From: Liolophura sinensis | Taxonomy: Eukaryota > Mollusca > Polyplacophora > Chitonida > Chitonidae | DNA: 64,000 nucleotides | Assembly: GCF_032854445.1 (NCBI RefSeq) | Contig: NC_088295.1 | Location: 10,465,385-10,529,384, forward strand | Reading direction: 5' to 3' | Shown here: in pieces, positions 1 through 12,249 of the stretch | Layout of the letters: every line of letters begins with the position of its first letter | Position numbering within the stretch: position 1 is the first letter of the stretch | Translations under genes and position numbers: made by a program | Notes under the pieces: model-generated | Database searches by the model: none | What the model was told of the DNA's origin: nothing | What the model saw: the letters and a program-made list of their open reading frames with translations, nothing else

Positions 1-304
1 TATGCCCCAAACATCGTCAGTGTTGTGGTGAACGGAGTTGACCCCCAGCAAGCTTGTACTGAAATAAGACTCTGCTCAGGTAAGACTGTATGTACAAATC
101 TATTGCAAATCTGGACAAATACATCTAATAATGTTGAACACTTTAGTCTTCTGAATCAATTGCGTTAATATATAAATATGTTAATAATATTAATTAAATA
201 TATAATATGTACATAATGGCATTGTCATTGTAAAGTTTAGATGGAATATTAATCTTTTGTTCTCTTCTGCAGGGGCACAGGACAACAAAATCAAGAAAAT
301 TCAG
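1..304 (+). CDS. PSAP: Prosaposin exons: C-terminal half of saposin domain 1
   Basis: Exon 1-79 begins inside the domain with YAPNIVSVVVNGVDP and carries the last two cysteines (ACTEIRLCSG). Exon 273-304 adds a lysine-rich interdomain linker (AQDNKIKKIQ), a likely proteolytic release site. The donor at 80 and the acceptor ending at 272 agree in phase. By comparison with domain 2, the codons for Cys-Tyr-Gln should lie just before base 1. Confidence 0.85.
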
Positions 305-3300
305 GTACATATCATAGATTTACATGTTAAGTGATATTTTCACAATAGAATTGTTGATCTCCGAAGTAGACACCTAATTGTGAGCATCACGTGTCTGTTG
401 TCTAAAATTGTCAAGACACAATGGGAGTTCCCGGTACATTTGGTTGACTGGTTGATGTTACAGAGAACATGCATTATCCTGCATCAGACAAAATACTATG
501 TGCTTTTCATTGGACAGCAGCGGTCACGTGGGGCGCAGATGTATTCTCGAATCCTGCAGACGATGTCAGATGTGTCTGCTGAGTAGGTTATCTCCGTTTG
601 CTGGGTTGTGAAGACAGTGGTCACTTCGCCGAAGCAATTCGTCTATACATCGGTCTTCTGCACTGATTTGAAGGGTCTTTGCAGGAGAAATTCATTACAT
701 GGTTACTCAGTGATAGGATACACAAATATATGGTGTCAGTAATCCTCAGATTGGGTGAGGCGTCCCCTTATATGGTTACTCAGTGACAGAATACGCAAAT
801 GTATGGTGTCAATAATCCTCAGATTGGGTGAGGCGTCCCCTTATATGGTTACTCAGTGACAGAATACGCAAATGTATGGTGTCAATAATCCTCAGATTGG
901 GTGAGGCGTCCCCTTATATGGTCACTCAGTGATAGAATATGCAAACATATGGTGTCAATAATCCTCATATTGGGCGAAGCATCCCCTTATATGGTTACTG
1001 AATGATAGAATACGCAATTGTATGGTGTCAATAATCCTCATATTGGGCGAAGCATCACTATATATGGTTACTCAGTGACAGAATACGTAAATGTATGGTG
1101 TCAATAATCCTCAAATTGGGTGAGGCGTCCCCTTATATGGTTACTCAGTGACAGAATACGCAAATGTATGGTGTCAATAATCCTCATATTGGGCAAAGCA
1201 TCGCCATATATGGTCACTCAGTGACAGAATACGCAAATGTATGGTGTCAATAATCCTCAGATTGGGTGAGGCGTCCCCTTATATGGTCACTCAGTGATAG
1301 AATATGCAAACATATGGTGTCAATAATCCTCATATTGGGCGAAGCATCCCCTTATATGGTTACTGAATGATAGAATACGCAATTTTATGGTGTCAATAAT
1401 CCTCATATTGGGCGAAGCATCACTATATATGGTTACTCAGTGACAGAATACGTAAATGTATGGTGTCAATAATCCTCAGATTGGGTGAGGCGTCCCCTTA
1501 TATGGTCACTCAGTGATAGAATATGCAAACATATGGTGTCAATAATCCTCATATTGGGCAAGGCGTCCCCTTATATGTTTACTAAGCGATAGAATATGCA
1601 AACATATGGTGTCAATAATCCTCATATTGGGCAAGGCATCCCCTTATATGTTTACTAAGTGATAGAATATGCAAATATATGGTGTCAATATTCCTCATAT
1701 TGGGCGAGGCGTCCCCTTATATGGTTACTCAGTGACAGAATACGCAAATGTATGGTGTCAATAATCCTCAGATTGGGTGAGGCGTCCCCTTATATGGTTA
1801 CTCAGTGACAGAATACGCAAATGTATGGTGTCAATAATCCTCAGATTGGGTGAGGCGTCCCCTTATATGGTCACTCAGTGATAGAATATGCAAACATATG
1901 GTGTCAATAATCCTCATATTGGGCGAAGCATCCCCTTATATGGTTACTGAATGATAGAATACGCAATTTTATGGTGTCAATAATCCTCATATTGGGCGAA
2001 GCATCACTATATATGGTTACTCAGTGACAGAATACGTAAATGTATGGTGTCAATAATCCTCAGATTGGGTGAGGCGTCCCCTTATATGGTCACTCAGTGA
2101 TAGAATATGCAAACATATGGTGTCAATAATCCTCATATTGGGCAAGGCGTCCCCTTATATGTTTACTAAGCGATAGAATATGCAAACATATGGTGTCAAT
2201 AATCCTCATATTGGGCAAGGCATCCCCTTATATGTTTACTAAGTGATAGAATATGCAAATATATGGTGTCAATATTCCTCATATTGGGCGAGGCGTCCCC
2301 TTATATGGTTACTCAGTGACAGAATACGCAAATGTATGGTGTCAATAATCCTCAGATTGGGTGAGGCGTCCCCTTATATGGTTACTCAGTGACAGAATAT
2401 GCAAATGTATGGTGTCAATAATCCTCATATTGGGCGAGGCGTCCCCTTATATGGTTACTCAGTGACAGAATACGCAAATATATGGCGTCAATAATCCTCA
2501 TATTGGACGAGGCGTCCCCTTATATGGTTACTCAGTGACAGAATACACAAACATATGGTGTCAATAATCCTCATATTGGGCGAGACTTCCCTTATATGTT
2601 TACTAAGTGATAGAATACGGAAATATATGGCGTCAATAATCCTCATATTGGGCGAGGCGTCCCTTATATGTTTACTTCGTGATAGAATATGCAATTGTAT
2701 GGTGTCAGTAATCCTCATCTTGGGCTCAGCTGACACCTATCACTCAGTAACCATGTAACTAATATTACCACGCTGATGATCGGAAATTGGACAGCTCTTA
2801 TGACTAAACATATCAGATTGGTTGATATGATTTAGAAGAAGGTTTAAGTACATGTATAAACAGTATCAAGAGCTGTCATCATTACTTGCTTGTGAAATAG
2901 CAATCAGATACATGTAACAACATGCATCTCCCATCAGGCAAGGAATGAGGGTATCTTTTGAACTGTATTTGGCTGAGGTGGTCACCAATGCAGTCGCTGT
3001 TAGTTCAAGCCCAACCTATGCTGGCTTCTTCACTGACCGTGCGTGGGAAGGCCTGCCTTGCAACCTGCGGATGGTCGTGGCTTTCCCTGAGCCTGTTAGC
3101 CTGATTACCTCTCCCCATAATGCAGGTCGCCGTCATATAAAGTGAAATATTCTTCAGTACGGCGGAAAGCACTAATGAAATAAATACATATAAACTGTAT
3201 TCAATTCCCATGTGTATTTGCAGGCAGCAAGTCTGGAGTGTGAACTGTGCGAGTTTGTGGTGATGGAGGTTGATTCTTACCTGAAAAACAAAAACTTCAC

Positions 3301-6300
3301 ACCTGCAGAAGTCAACAACACTGTCTATCAACTCTGTCAGGAGCTACCTGCAACATTTCAGAATTTTGTGAGTGAACTTCATGGTTTGTGAATGACATTG
3401 CTGTTCCTGTAATGAGTGGTATTTCCTTGGTTGCTCCGAGTGCATTTAGTTATTCTGACGTTGTCTGATGGTAAGCTTCAAATCATAAAGACAGATATCT
3501 TGCGATTTTTCTTTCAGGACAAGATGAACCAGCGTGTATTCCTGGACAAGCTTTCACAAAATTTTATACTTATTGTACTTATTTATTTTTGTGATTGGAG
3601 TTTTACAACATACTCAAGAATATTTCACTTCTATGACGACAGCTTGCATTATGGTGAGACAATTCTAGACAAAGGCCGGGGGAAGCTCATGACCATTTCC
3701 AGCTTGTTGCAAAATTTTATAATTAAATTTTCTGAAACTTTCGAAATGTTAAGGTTTAAGCTCTGATAAGCTCTACAGTTTGTATGAGTGTTGTTTTCTG
3801 TTGTAGTGTTATCAGTATGCCCCAATGATCGTACAAGTTATAGTCAATGGTGTTGACCCGAAGCAAGCTTGCACTGAAATCAAACTCTGCACAGGTTGGT
3901 TTTTTTTTTTAATGAAACAAAATATTAATTGAGATACATCCATACACTTATTTGCTGATTGAAATATATTTGTTTCTATATGTATCTATAAAATCACATA
4001 TTATTTGTTAATACAGGTGCTTTTGCCATTGGGGTTGGGGAGGAGTGGGGTGAATTTCAGTAATACTTGTCTAGATTTACTGTTATAATTTTGTCTCTTT
4101 CTAATTGTGCAAAATATTGAATAGTAAGTACTGTGAGAAAAAACCTCTATAAGAAACGTGTGAGACTTACCTGGCCTACTCAAGGTATAATTTCTTTTTA
4201 TTTTTTTATAGGCCGTTTTGTTCCAGGGAAACCTGCAAAGACAGCCGTACAAAGCAAGGTGAGGATTAACCATATGTAGATGTATACGAATATACATTGT
4301 ACAGTTTTACGCACTGCATTGGGGTGATTGAAGGATATAATGTCCACCTCAGCAGACAAGGGTTTAAACCTGGGTCAGATCATGCTTAATTTAATACTTA
4401 AGACTTACAATTTGGTGCTAACACTTGGGGCCACGTACTTGTCTCTTGGGTACTTCCTCGTTTGACATTTAACACAGGCTAATAAACCATGTGCTTTTCG
4501 GCTTTGTGGCAGTGTATTTTGGACTGTGTCTGGTTACAGTCTCTTCCAACTTTGTGTTATGTCGTGGAATGTTGACAGTTCTGTTAAACCCCAAACAAAT
4601 ACATGTAGCTTTGTATAAGAGATAGGATATATGTTTTCGATCTAGTCACTAAGTACAGTATATGACCTTGCATTTTACCAGTGAAAGACTGGAAAGGAGG
4701 GGGTTGGGATGGGGTCGTGTTTGTGTACCCTTAAACTTTATATTTGTTGTGCATTAATTAACCATCGTTTTAACACTTCCATAATTATTTTTATCACAGA
4801 AAATATTATTTTGTCATATAAAGTGAAATATTCTTCAGTATGGCGTAAAGCACTAATGAAATAAATACATATAAATTGTATTCAATTCCCATGTGTATTT
4901 GCAGGCAGCAAGTCTGGAGTGTGAACTGTGCGAGTTTGTGGTGATGGAGGTTGATGCTTACCTGAAAAACAAAAACTTCACACCTGCAGAAGTCAACAAC
5001 ACTGTCTATCAACTCTGTCAGGAGCTACCTGCAACATTCCAGAATTTTGTGAGTGAACTTTGTGGTTTGTGAATGATATTGCTGTTCCTGTAATGAGTGG
5101 TATTTCCTTGGTTGCTCCGAGTACATTTAGTTATTCTGACGTTGTCTGATGGTAAGCTTTAAATCATAAAGACAGATATCTTGCGATTTTTCTTTCAGGA
5201 CAAGATGAACCAGCGTGTATTCCTGGACAAGCTTTCACAAAATTTTATACTTATTGTACTTATTTATTTTTGTGATTGGAGTTTTACAACATACTCAAGA
5301 ATATTTCACTTCTATGACGACAGCTTGCATTATGGTGAGACAATTCTAGACAAAGGCCGGGGGAAGCTCATGACCATTTCCAGCTTGTTGCAAAATTTTA
5401 TAATTAAATTTTCTGAAACTTTCGAAATGTTAAGGTTTTAAGCTCTGATAAGCTCTACAGTTTGTATGAGTGTTGTTTTCTGTTGTAGTGTTATCAGTAT
5501 GCCCCAATGATCGTACAAGTTATAGTCAATGGTGTTGACCCGAAGCAAGCTTGCACTGAAATCAAACTCTGCACAGGTTGGTTTTTTTTTTTAATGAAAC
5601 AAAATATTAATTGAGATACATCCATACACTTATTTGCTGATTGAAATATATTTGTTTCTACATGTATCTATAAAATCACATATTATTTGTTAATACAGGT
5701 GCTTTTGCCATTGGGGTTGGGGAGGAGTGGGGTGAATTTCAGTAATACTTGTCTAGATTTACTATTATAATTTTGTCTCTTTCTAATTGTGCAAAATAAT
5801 GAATAGTAAGTACTGTGAGAAAAAACCTTTATAAGAAAGGTGTTAAACTTACCTGGCCTACTCGAGGTATAATTTCTTTTTATTTTTTTTATAGGCCGTT
5901 TTGTTCCAGGGAAACCTGCAAAGACAGCCGTACAAAGCAAGGTGAGGATTAACCATATGTAGATGTATACGAATATATATTGTACAGTTTTACGCACTGC
6001 ATTGGGGTGATTGAAGGATATAATGTCCACCTCAGCAGACAAGGGTTTAAACCTGGGTCAGATAATGCTTAATTTAATACTTAAGACTTACGATTTGGTG
6101 CTAACACTTGGGGCCACGTACTTGTCTCTTGGGCACTTCCTCGTTTGACATTTAACACAGGCTAATAAACCATGTGCTTTTCGGCTTTGTGGCAGTGTAT
6201 TTTGGACTGTGTCTGGTTACAGTCTCTTCCAACTTTGTGTTATGTCATGGAATGTTGACAGTTCTGTTAAACCCCAAACAAATACATGTAGCTTTGTATA

Positions 6301-9300
6301 AGAGATAGGATATATGTTTTCGATCTAGTCACTAAGTACAGTATATGACCTTGCATTTTACCAGTGAAAGACTGGAGAGGAGGGGGTTGGGATGGGGTCG
6401 TGTTTGTGTACCCTTAAACTTTATATTTGTTGTGCATTAATTAACCATCGTTTTAACACTTCCATAATTATTTTTATCACAGAAAATATTATTTTGATCA
6501 TATGTACGTTCAGTTGGTTAATAAAGGAAAGTTAAGGGACTTTATAGTAACTTATTTGATTTCATACACTTCTATTTGCGTGCAGTTCTCAGAAAACTGT
6601 GTGATCTGTAAAACCATAGTGAACATCTTGAACGACTACCTGAAGGATCTAGGATTGTCTGCTGCTGACTTCAACCGCACAGTGTATCAAGCCTGCAGTC
6701 AACTCCCTTACAGCTTCAGAACCATTGTAAGGAAACTTTCTTTGTTTGTAATCCCTTACCGGCAAACTAAACTCAATATTGATATGATGAGTGCTAGCTT
6801 TTAAAAACAAGACCTGATTTTGGGGTGGTTTTAAGTAAGCTGGGTTGTCAGATACCTGCTAAAGGCAGGTTGTTTACGTCAAGAACCCAGGTTTCCTCCA
6901 CCGATGAAGTTTAGCCTGAGTACCAACATATAAATGAAGTCTTCTTAAGTTAAATAGAAATTAAATATGTAAAAAATAAATATTAACTGGATACTTAACT
7001 GAGATGCATGCTTACATTTGTAAACATGTATGTTTTTAGATTGCGGCCACAGTAAACAAAAACATGCCAGATACAGAAACAATACTAATACTGGAGGACT
7101 ACTATAAAGATATAAGCCTCCATTTCATGCTGGACTACATACATACCATACTTCTGTGTGGTGGGATGTAATGATCAAGTGCTTTGTATTTCAGTGTTAC
7201 TCTCAGGCACCGGCTATTGTGAGCATGTTGATGGAAGGGCTAGATCCAAAGTTGATATGTATAGAACTTAACGTGTGTGGTATGTTTAATGAATGTCATT
7301 GTTCCTGTAGTTTTTATAGACAGAATTTCTCCCCCATTTGTTCAAGCCTCTAACAGGCTTTTTAATCTGCTCAGAGTAACTTTCACTCCATAGCTTTTGG
7401 TTTCACCTCAATACATGTATAACTACAGTATAGCTGACTACAGTTGCAATTTTCAGAAACGCTTTGGCTTGTTTGTAAAGCCACGTAATGGTGCATCATT
7501 TGTGAATGTTTGTGGCTCTTGTGTATCCTGATGCCTTACATTGTATATTATTGTTGATGCACAGTTTAAGATGGGATGTAAATATCTCAGTGTTATTTAC
7601 ATTACAGATGGTCCCCAGCAGTTATTACCCTTTCTCAAAGGTTTATCACAGCTGAAAAGCCTTGAATGTGAAGCCTGTAAAGTGGCCTTTGCTACTCTGG
7701 ATGATGACCTCTACAAAAATGAGGTATTACTAGTTTGTTTGTAAACAAAGCATTGTTCGTTTTGTTTAATTTAAACTCTGGTTCAATTATGAAACATTTC
7801 AACATTACAGTAATTGATGATATTTGTAGTTTTATTAAGATTAACATATTGTCTGTGTTTTTCAGGACAAAGTCAAACAGCTTTTGGAGAATATCTGTCA
7901 CAGATTACCTCCTCCTACTGATCAGAAGGTAAGCCACCAGGTGGCCTGGGTTAACTTAGCGTTCTATACAGTACTATTCAAACTGATTTTTTGTGTTGCG
8001 ATAGATTATTGCAATGTAAGTAATTAAAAAGAAGTTTAAAATTTTATTCAGTATTACATGTTGCCTTTAGTACCATGTTTTACCAGTTGTAAAACAAAGA
8101 GTGTTTTAAAATTTATTTATAGATGCCATTTAAAGATGTTATAATGGGTGAAGGGTTTTTCAGGGGCTGTTTGTCAAGATCCTCATCATTTTGCTGTCTT
8201 ACTCTGTTCATGATCTGGCTATGTGAAACTTTTCTGACATAATACATCAATGCTTGTTACCATGCACTCTGTAGAACTGAAACAGGGGTTTGGTTTGCCA
8301 ACAGAAATGTTTGTCTGTGGCTAGAAACTTGATCCCTTGGTTAGAAAACACGATCGTGATCCCTGGGGTGATCTGCCTGAACATCGGGTCGTGCCCTGAC
8401 AACTTGCCCACTACACCTCACTAGCAACACCTGTCCTCTAGCTGCCAGGTATCTGACTACAAGTCTCCACTGTACACATGCCTCTACTGTACACATGTCT
8501 CTGCTGTTCACGTCTCAACTGTGCGCATTTCTCTGCTGTATACATGCCTCTGCTGTGAACATTTCTCTACTGTATACATCTCTGCTGTACACATGTCTCT
8601 GCCGTACACATGTCTCTGTTGTACACATTCCTCTGCTGTACACATCTCTGCTGAACACATATCTCTGTTGTACACATTCCTCTGCTGTACACATTCTTCT
8701 GCTGTACACATCTCTGCTGTACACATGTCTCTACCATACAGATGTCTCTGCGGTACACATGTCTGTGCCGTATACTTGCCTCTGCTGAAAACATCTCTGT
8801 TGTACACATGCCTTTGCTGTACACATTCCTCTGCTGTACACATTTCTGCTGTACACATGCCTCTGCCATACACATGCCTCTGCTGTACACATGCCTCTGC
8901 TGTACACGTCACTGCTGTACACATGCCTCTGCTGCACACATGTCTCTGCCATACACATGCCTCTGCTGCACACATGCCTCTGCTGTACACGTGCCCCTGC
9001 TGTACACATGTCTCTGCTGTACACATCTCTGCTGTACAAATGCCTCTGCTGTACACGTGTCCCTGTACACATGCCCCTTCTGTACACATGTCTCTACTGT
9101 ACACGTGTCTCTGATGCACACATTTCACTTCTGTACACTTGCCTCTACTGTACACATACCTCAACAGAACACATCTCTGCTGTACACATGCCTGTGCTGT
9201 GCACATGCCTCTGCTGTACACATATCTCTACTGTACACATGCCTCTACTATACACATGCCTGTACTGTACACACAAATCTACCAGGCCTCTACCATATAT

Positions 9301-9846
9301 TTCTCTACACACATCTTCTTTCAGTATCTTCCTCACAATCCTCCTACCTAGGCACCAAAGTGTATGCGCTTTCTTTTCTCCACATATGCACCATAGCTAG
9401 AGCTTATCGGAATGCTGATTAGTTTTATTCTGTATCTCCGGTTAGATCAGTGTACACCTTAATAGGTATGTCTGTGAATTGTTAAATTTTCTCTGCAGTG
9501 ATTGCTTTTCTCTGTATCATTTGTTAGGACAACAGCATAATAACACAGTATATTTGTGAGTCACAGATGATACATTGAGCCTATGATTCTTCTCTGAACT
9601 CACTCAGTGCTTGGATCTCTATATCCTGTTAGGACAGCATGCAATCATTTAAGATAACTGTGAATTATGAACACAGCTATGAAAGAGGAATTCTTGCAAT
9701 CATTCATCATAATTGGAATTGAAATGTTATTCTGTTTGTAGTGTCTGGATTATGTGGACAACAATTTTGATCAACTCTGGGAGAAGTTCTTGAGGAAAGT
9801 GCTTTCACCAGATGGAGTTTGCAAACTGCTGAAGCTATGTCCTTGA
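1..9846 (+). CDS. PSAP: Prosaposin-like precursor, 3' part (saposin-B repeats)
   Basis: Precursor of saposins, small secreted or lysosomal proteins that load sphingolipids onto hydrolases. The 5' end lies before the window. Coding exons read from splice sites and phase: 1-79, 273-304, 3224-3367, 3807-3894, 4212-4258, 4905-5048, 5489-5576, 5895-5941, 6586-6726, 7195-7279, 7608-7723, 7866-7928 and 9742-9846 (TGA). All introns are GT-AG and every phase joins, giving 392 residues in the window without a break. Each saposin-B domain shows the usual six cysteines: a CxxC pair and a third Cys in the first half, then Cys, Cys and a final Cys about 5 residues later in the second half. The halves lie on separate exons, joined at a conserved C-Y/L-x-x-A/Y-P start. 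The protein stops at Leu-Cys-Pro, so there is no C-terminal saposin-A-type domain as in vertebrate prosaposin. The family call is firm; one-to-one orthology with PSAP is inferred. Confidence 0.9.
695..2758. mobile_element. TIR-bounded element filled with a 73-bp tandem array
   Basis: About 28 head-to-tail units of 73 bp fill the large prosaposin intron. A typical unit reads TATGGTTACTCAGTGACAG, then GGTGTCAATAATCCTCA and GAGGCGTCCCC. The array is bounded by 23-bp inverted repeats, TTACATGGTTACT... at 695-717 and its reverse complement at 2736-2758, with one mismatch. Part of the array has an eight-unit higher-order period of 584 bp: the block around 1221-1690 recurs around 1805-2274. No open reading frame looks real. 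Non-autonomous elements carrying internal tandem repeats between inverted ends are known in molluscs (for example pearl and CvE types). Assignment to such a class is inference; no clear target-site duplication was seen. Confidence 0.65.
2966..3190 (+). mobile_element. SINE family A copy (old)
   Basis: This resembles the better copy at 10019-10279 from the B-box area (CAATGCAGTCGCTGTTAGTTC) through the body (GGAAGGCCTGCC, CAACCTGCGGATGGTCGTGG) to the tail (GTGAAATATTCTTCAGTACGG). Its 3' end provides the 5' breakpoint of the 1.68-kb tandem duplication. Confidence 0.75.
3224..4258 (+). CDS. PSAP: Prosaposin exons: saposin domain 2 and linker
   Basis: The exons are 3224-3367 (LECELCEF... YQLCQELP, three cysteines), 3807-3894 (CYQYAPMIVQVIVNGVDP... 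ACTEIKLCTG, three cysteines) and 4212-4258 (basic linker GRFVPGKPAKTAVQSK). Together they form a complete saposin-B domain. It is the left copy of the tandem duplication and differs from domain 3 at one residue, Ser instead of Ala after EVD. Confidence 0.9.
3575..3720 (-). mobile_element. SINE family A fragment, reverse orientation, in intron
   Basis: TTATTTTTGTGATTGGAGTTTTACA... ACTCAAGAATATTTCACTT is the reverse complement of the family A tail, and a diverged body follows up to about 3720. It is old, since the body is poorly matched. It was copied along with the 1.68-kb duplication. Confidence 0.65.
4905..5941 (+). CDS. PSAP: Prosaposin exons: saposin domain 3 and linker (new copy)
   Basis: Exons 4905-5048, 5489-5576 and 5895-5941 repeat domain 2. 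Only two coding differences were seen in 279 nt, one of them synonymous (TTT/TTC). All six cysteines, the splice sites and the lysine-rich linker are kept, so the extra domain is expected to be translated in frame. Confidence 0.9.
5255..5400 (-). mobile_element. SINE family A fragment, second copy
   Basis: Duplicate of the fragment at 3575-3720, carried by the tandem duplication and not by a second insertion. Confidence 0.6.
6586..7279 (+). CDS. PSAP: Prosaposin exons: saposin domain 4
   Basis: Exon 6586-6726 (47 codons) reads ENCVICKTIVNILNDYL... YQACSQLPYSFRTI. Exon 7195-7279 reads CYSQAPAIVSMLMEGLDP... CIELNVCG. The six cysteines are in saposin order. This domain is clearly diverged from domains 2 and 3, so it is an older member of the repeat series. 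No lysine-rich linker exon separates it from the next domain. Confidence 0.88.
7608..9846 (+). CDS. PSAP: Prosaposin exons: last saposin domain and stop
   Basis: The exons are 7608-7723 (DGPQQLLPFLKGL... LECEACKVAFATLDD), 7866-7928 (DKVKQLLENICHRLPPPTDQ) and 9742-9846 (CLDYVDNNFDQLWEKF... GVCKLLKLCP, then TGA). This domain is split over three exons where the others use two. The final intron holds the 17-bp minisatellite at 8467-9290. Confidence 0.88.
8467..9290. repeat. 17-bp minisatellite in last prosaposin intron
   Basis: About 48 imperfect copies of a 17-bp unit of the type TGTACACATGCCTCTGC, with some 14-16 bp units. The unit lacks stops on both strands, so it throws up long artificial reading frames rich in Cys, Thr and His (plus) or in Tyr-Ser-Arg and Gln (minus). 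No gene is called here. Confidence 0.85.
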
Positions 9847-10018
9847 TTTGATCATACACTTATGAAGTAAATTAGATGATGAGTAACAAGAAATGACACA
9901 AAAATTCATTCCATTCATCAAATCTAACATTTCACACTTCAAACAGATCTCCCGAGGAAAATTTCTGAGAAACATTCCAGATTAATGTTTATACCTGTAA
10001 TTATTTGTTACAAAGTCA

Positions 10019-10279
10019 GGGGCCTCCGTGGCTCAGTCGGTTAGCGTGCTAGCGCAGCGTAGTGACCCAGAAGCCTCTCACCAATGCAGTTCAAGTCCAG
10101 TTCATGGTGGCTTCCTCTCCGGCCGTAAGTGGGAAGGTCTGACAGCAACCTGCAGATGGTCGTGGGTTTCCCCCGGGCTTTGCCCGGTTTCCTCTCACCA
10201 TAATGCTGGCCGCCATCGTATAAGTGAAATATTCTTGAGTACGGCGTAAAACACCAATCAAATAAAATAAATAAATAAA
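10019..10279 (+). mobile_element. SINE family A, full length with target duplication
   Basis: This is the reference copy in the window. The tRNA-like head has an A box (TGGCTCAGTCGGTTAGCGTG) and a B box (GCAGTTCAAGTCC). A conserved body follows (GCAACCTGCAGATGGTCGTG, CCCGGTTTCCTCTCACCATA), and the tail ends in AAATAAATAAAT. It is flanked by a 13-bp target duplication with one mismatch, TGTTACAAAGTCA at 10006-10018 and TGTTAAAAAGTCA at 10280-10292. Confidence 0.9.
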
Positions 10280-10630
10280 TGTTAAAAAGTCATTGATAGG
10301 TTATGTAACCTATACTGACTACAGTTTCTATGGGGGGGGGGAAAACTAGGCTGTCATCTTACTGTCAGTGCCATATTGAGTGAGACATGAAGCAAGTCAG
10401 TGTTATCAGAATAGGAGAAGTCAGAGTGCCTGATATTTATAGTTTAATCTAAATCATTTTCCCACTGATTTGGACTCCTTTTGCCAAAGAATGCACCATA
10501 TGTCAAGTTTCCCCTGTATGAAATGTGAACAATAATACAGAAGTAGTCTGAAGTGGAGCATTATTGAAATAGCACTGAATAAATCAGTGGTTAATTTGTT
10601 GCATAAAACCTGATTTGCTCAGCACATCGA

Positions 10631-10656
10631 TATCTACCTATCTATCTATCTATCTA

Positions 10657-10705
<49 letters not shown>
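10631..10705. repeat. TATC/TA microsatellite
   Basis: TATC repeats run into a long TA run. Confidence 0.95.
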
Positions 10706-10713
<8 letters not shown>

Positions 10714-12249
10714 AGAGTGATTTTTACATGGTCTTACATATAAATGTAGGCCTGTGGTGGACAAATATGTGGGCCTGTGGTGGAAAAATGTATTTTTAAT
10801 GGCTTAATTTTTTTTGTTCCCACCTTGTGCCAAATTTTCTTGCTCTGCTAATTTTTGATGTGCAATTGCTGGGTGAAATATATATTTTTACTGATGTTCA
10901 AATGTTTTCATAAGTGTCTTTTTGTAAGTTTTGTATAGGAATTCTAGATTGATTGTATACTGGTGCTATATTCAGTGTAGCAGGTAAATATAGTATATTT
11001 TAATCATGATATACATGTATATAAGATTATTTTCTCTAAATAAAAGTAGTAAAAATAATTAAACTGCATGAAGAGATTAATATATTCTGTAGGCTTATTA
11101 TTTTGGTGACTGATAATATGCAGATATCTGCAAACAAATTTGTAAATTTGTATGGGGATTAAATATTCATACTGCAAGCCTTGTGTACTTGAAGTGTACA
11201 TTTTTCGCCATGGATAGTTTTGAATTAAATTTGTTTTGTAATTTGGACAATAATTGTGTTCATTGTTTTGATTACTTGCAAAATCAGTGTTTTTATATTC
11301 GTTTGGTATCTACAGTTTACTATAGTCAGAAGTCTACTACCTAGAGGTATGCAACTTCCCTATAGCTAGTCTCCACGGCACAGTACACATGTCATCTGTA
11401 GAAGCTTGCACTACCTGGTGGAGAAATATGCTAACCTCTTGGGTGGAAATTGTGAAATGAATGATGGGAAATCTAACAGTAAATTGTAAATGGCTGCTAT
11501 AAGAACTGGCCACACTTTGAAACCGAAACTCCGTTTTTAAAAACTATGATTTCTTTGATCATTGTTGCTATGTAGTTAAGAACCCAGTAACTATTTTTGT
11601 ATTTCCAAGAAACTATAAAACAATTACTATCAAAGACGCTGTTACCCCTTTACAAAACTTTCTGTTGTCGTAATTTTTTTAAGTTTATTTCAGCACAACA
11701 GCATGATCCATCATGCATCAGCTGTTTCTCAAAAGTTTGCTTCGCAAAAGAGAGAAAGATCAATGCACGGCTAAGCAGATACGTCAGATAATGTGTTAGA
11801 GATCAAAGAAAAGTGTAGTGTGCTGTGGGCACTAGCTTTCGAGAAATTACATACTTCTAGGTTATGGACTTCTGCTATAGTAGAACATACATAATTGATG
11901 AGTGTACTTCATATACCTTTGTTATTGTATGTCACAGTGTGATGGGATAACGACCCCCGACTACAGTGCAGCGATGAACCCTCAAATGCATAATGAGTTC
12001 CAACAAAGCAACAATAAAACGTCAGGCGATATTACAAAGGGAAAGAAGAATATGCATGTGCTGTCCACAGAGTGTGTTTTAAATTGGTGAAAACGTTCTT
12101 CATAAAGTAGCTGGCAGATATACAAATAAACATTAGCAAAAATATATCCCTCAGTTGATCAATTACTTGGCTGACAACATGTATCATAGTTACTGGTACT
12201 TTATTTGAGGATGTTGCACTTTATATAACACCAGCATACCTGACCATGC

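Larger units (their letters stand above)
3133..6496 (+). repeat. Recent 1.68-kb tandem duplication carrying one saposin domain
   Basis: Copy 1 (3133-4813) and copy 2 (4814-6496) match along exons and introns with only scattered substitutions and one- or two-base length changes, roughly 1-2 percent by eye. Each copy holds three coding exons of 144, 88 and 47 nt, 279 nt or 93 codons in all, so the duplication is phase-neutral and adds exactly one saposin domain. The left break is inside a SINE tail at TCATATAAAG, and the sequence following copy 2 is ATCATATG. A shared TCATAT at the junction therefore suggests microhomology. Confidence 0.9.

Noticed and set aside
695-2758. CRISPR-like array
   Set aside because: The unit is continuous, with no unique spacers, in an animal intron.
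3005-3331. Minus-strand 108-codon frame
   Set aside because: It is antisense to a saposin exon and a SINE, with no independent support.
3416-3766. 116-codon plus-strand frame and its duplicate at 5181-5441
   Set aside because: It lies in a prosaposin intron and is largely a reversed SINE fragment.
8467-9290. Long reading frames on both strands, up to 237 codons, rich in Cys, His and Tyr
   Set aside because: They are read through a 17-bp repeat without stops and appear in several frames at once. There are no splice signals, and the frames lie inside a prosaposin intron.
10019-10100. tRNA gene, because of good A and B boxes
   Set aside because: The head runs into the SINE body and tail, and the same unit recurs many times, so it is a SINE head.
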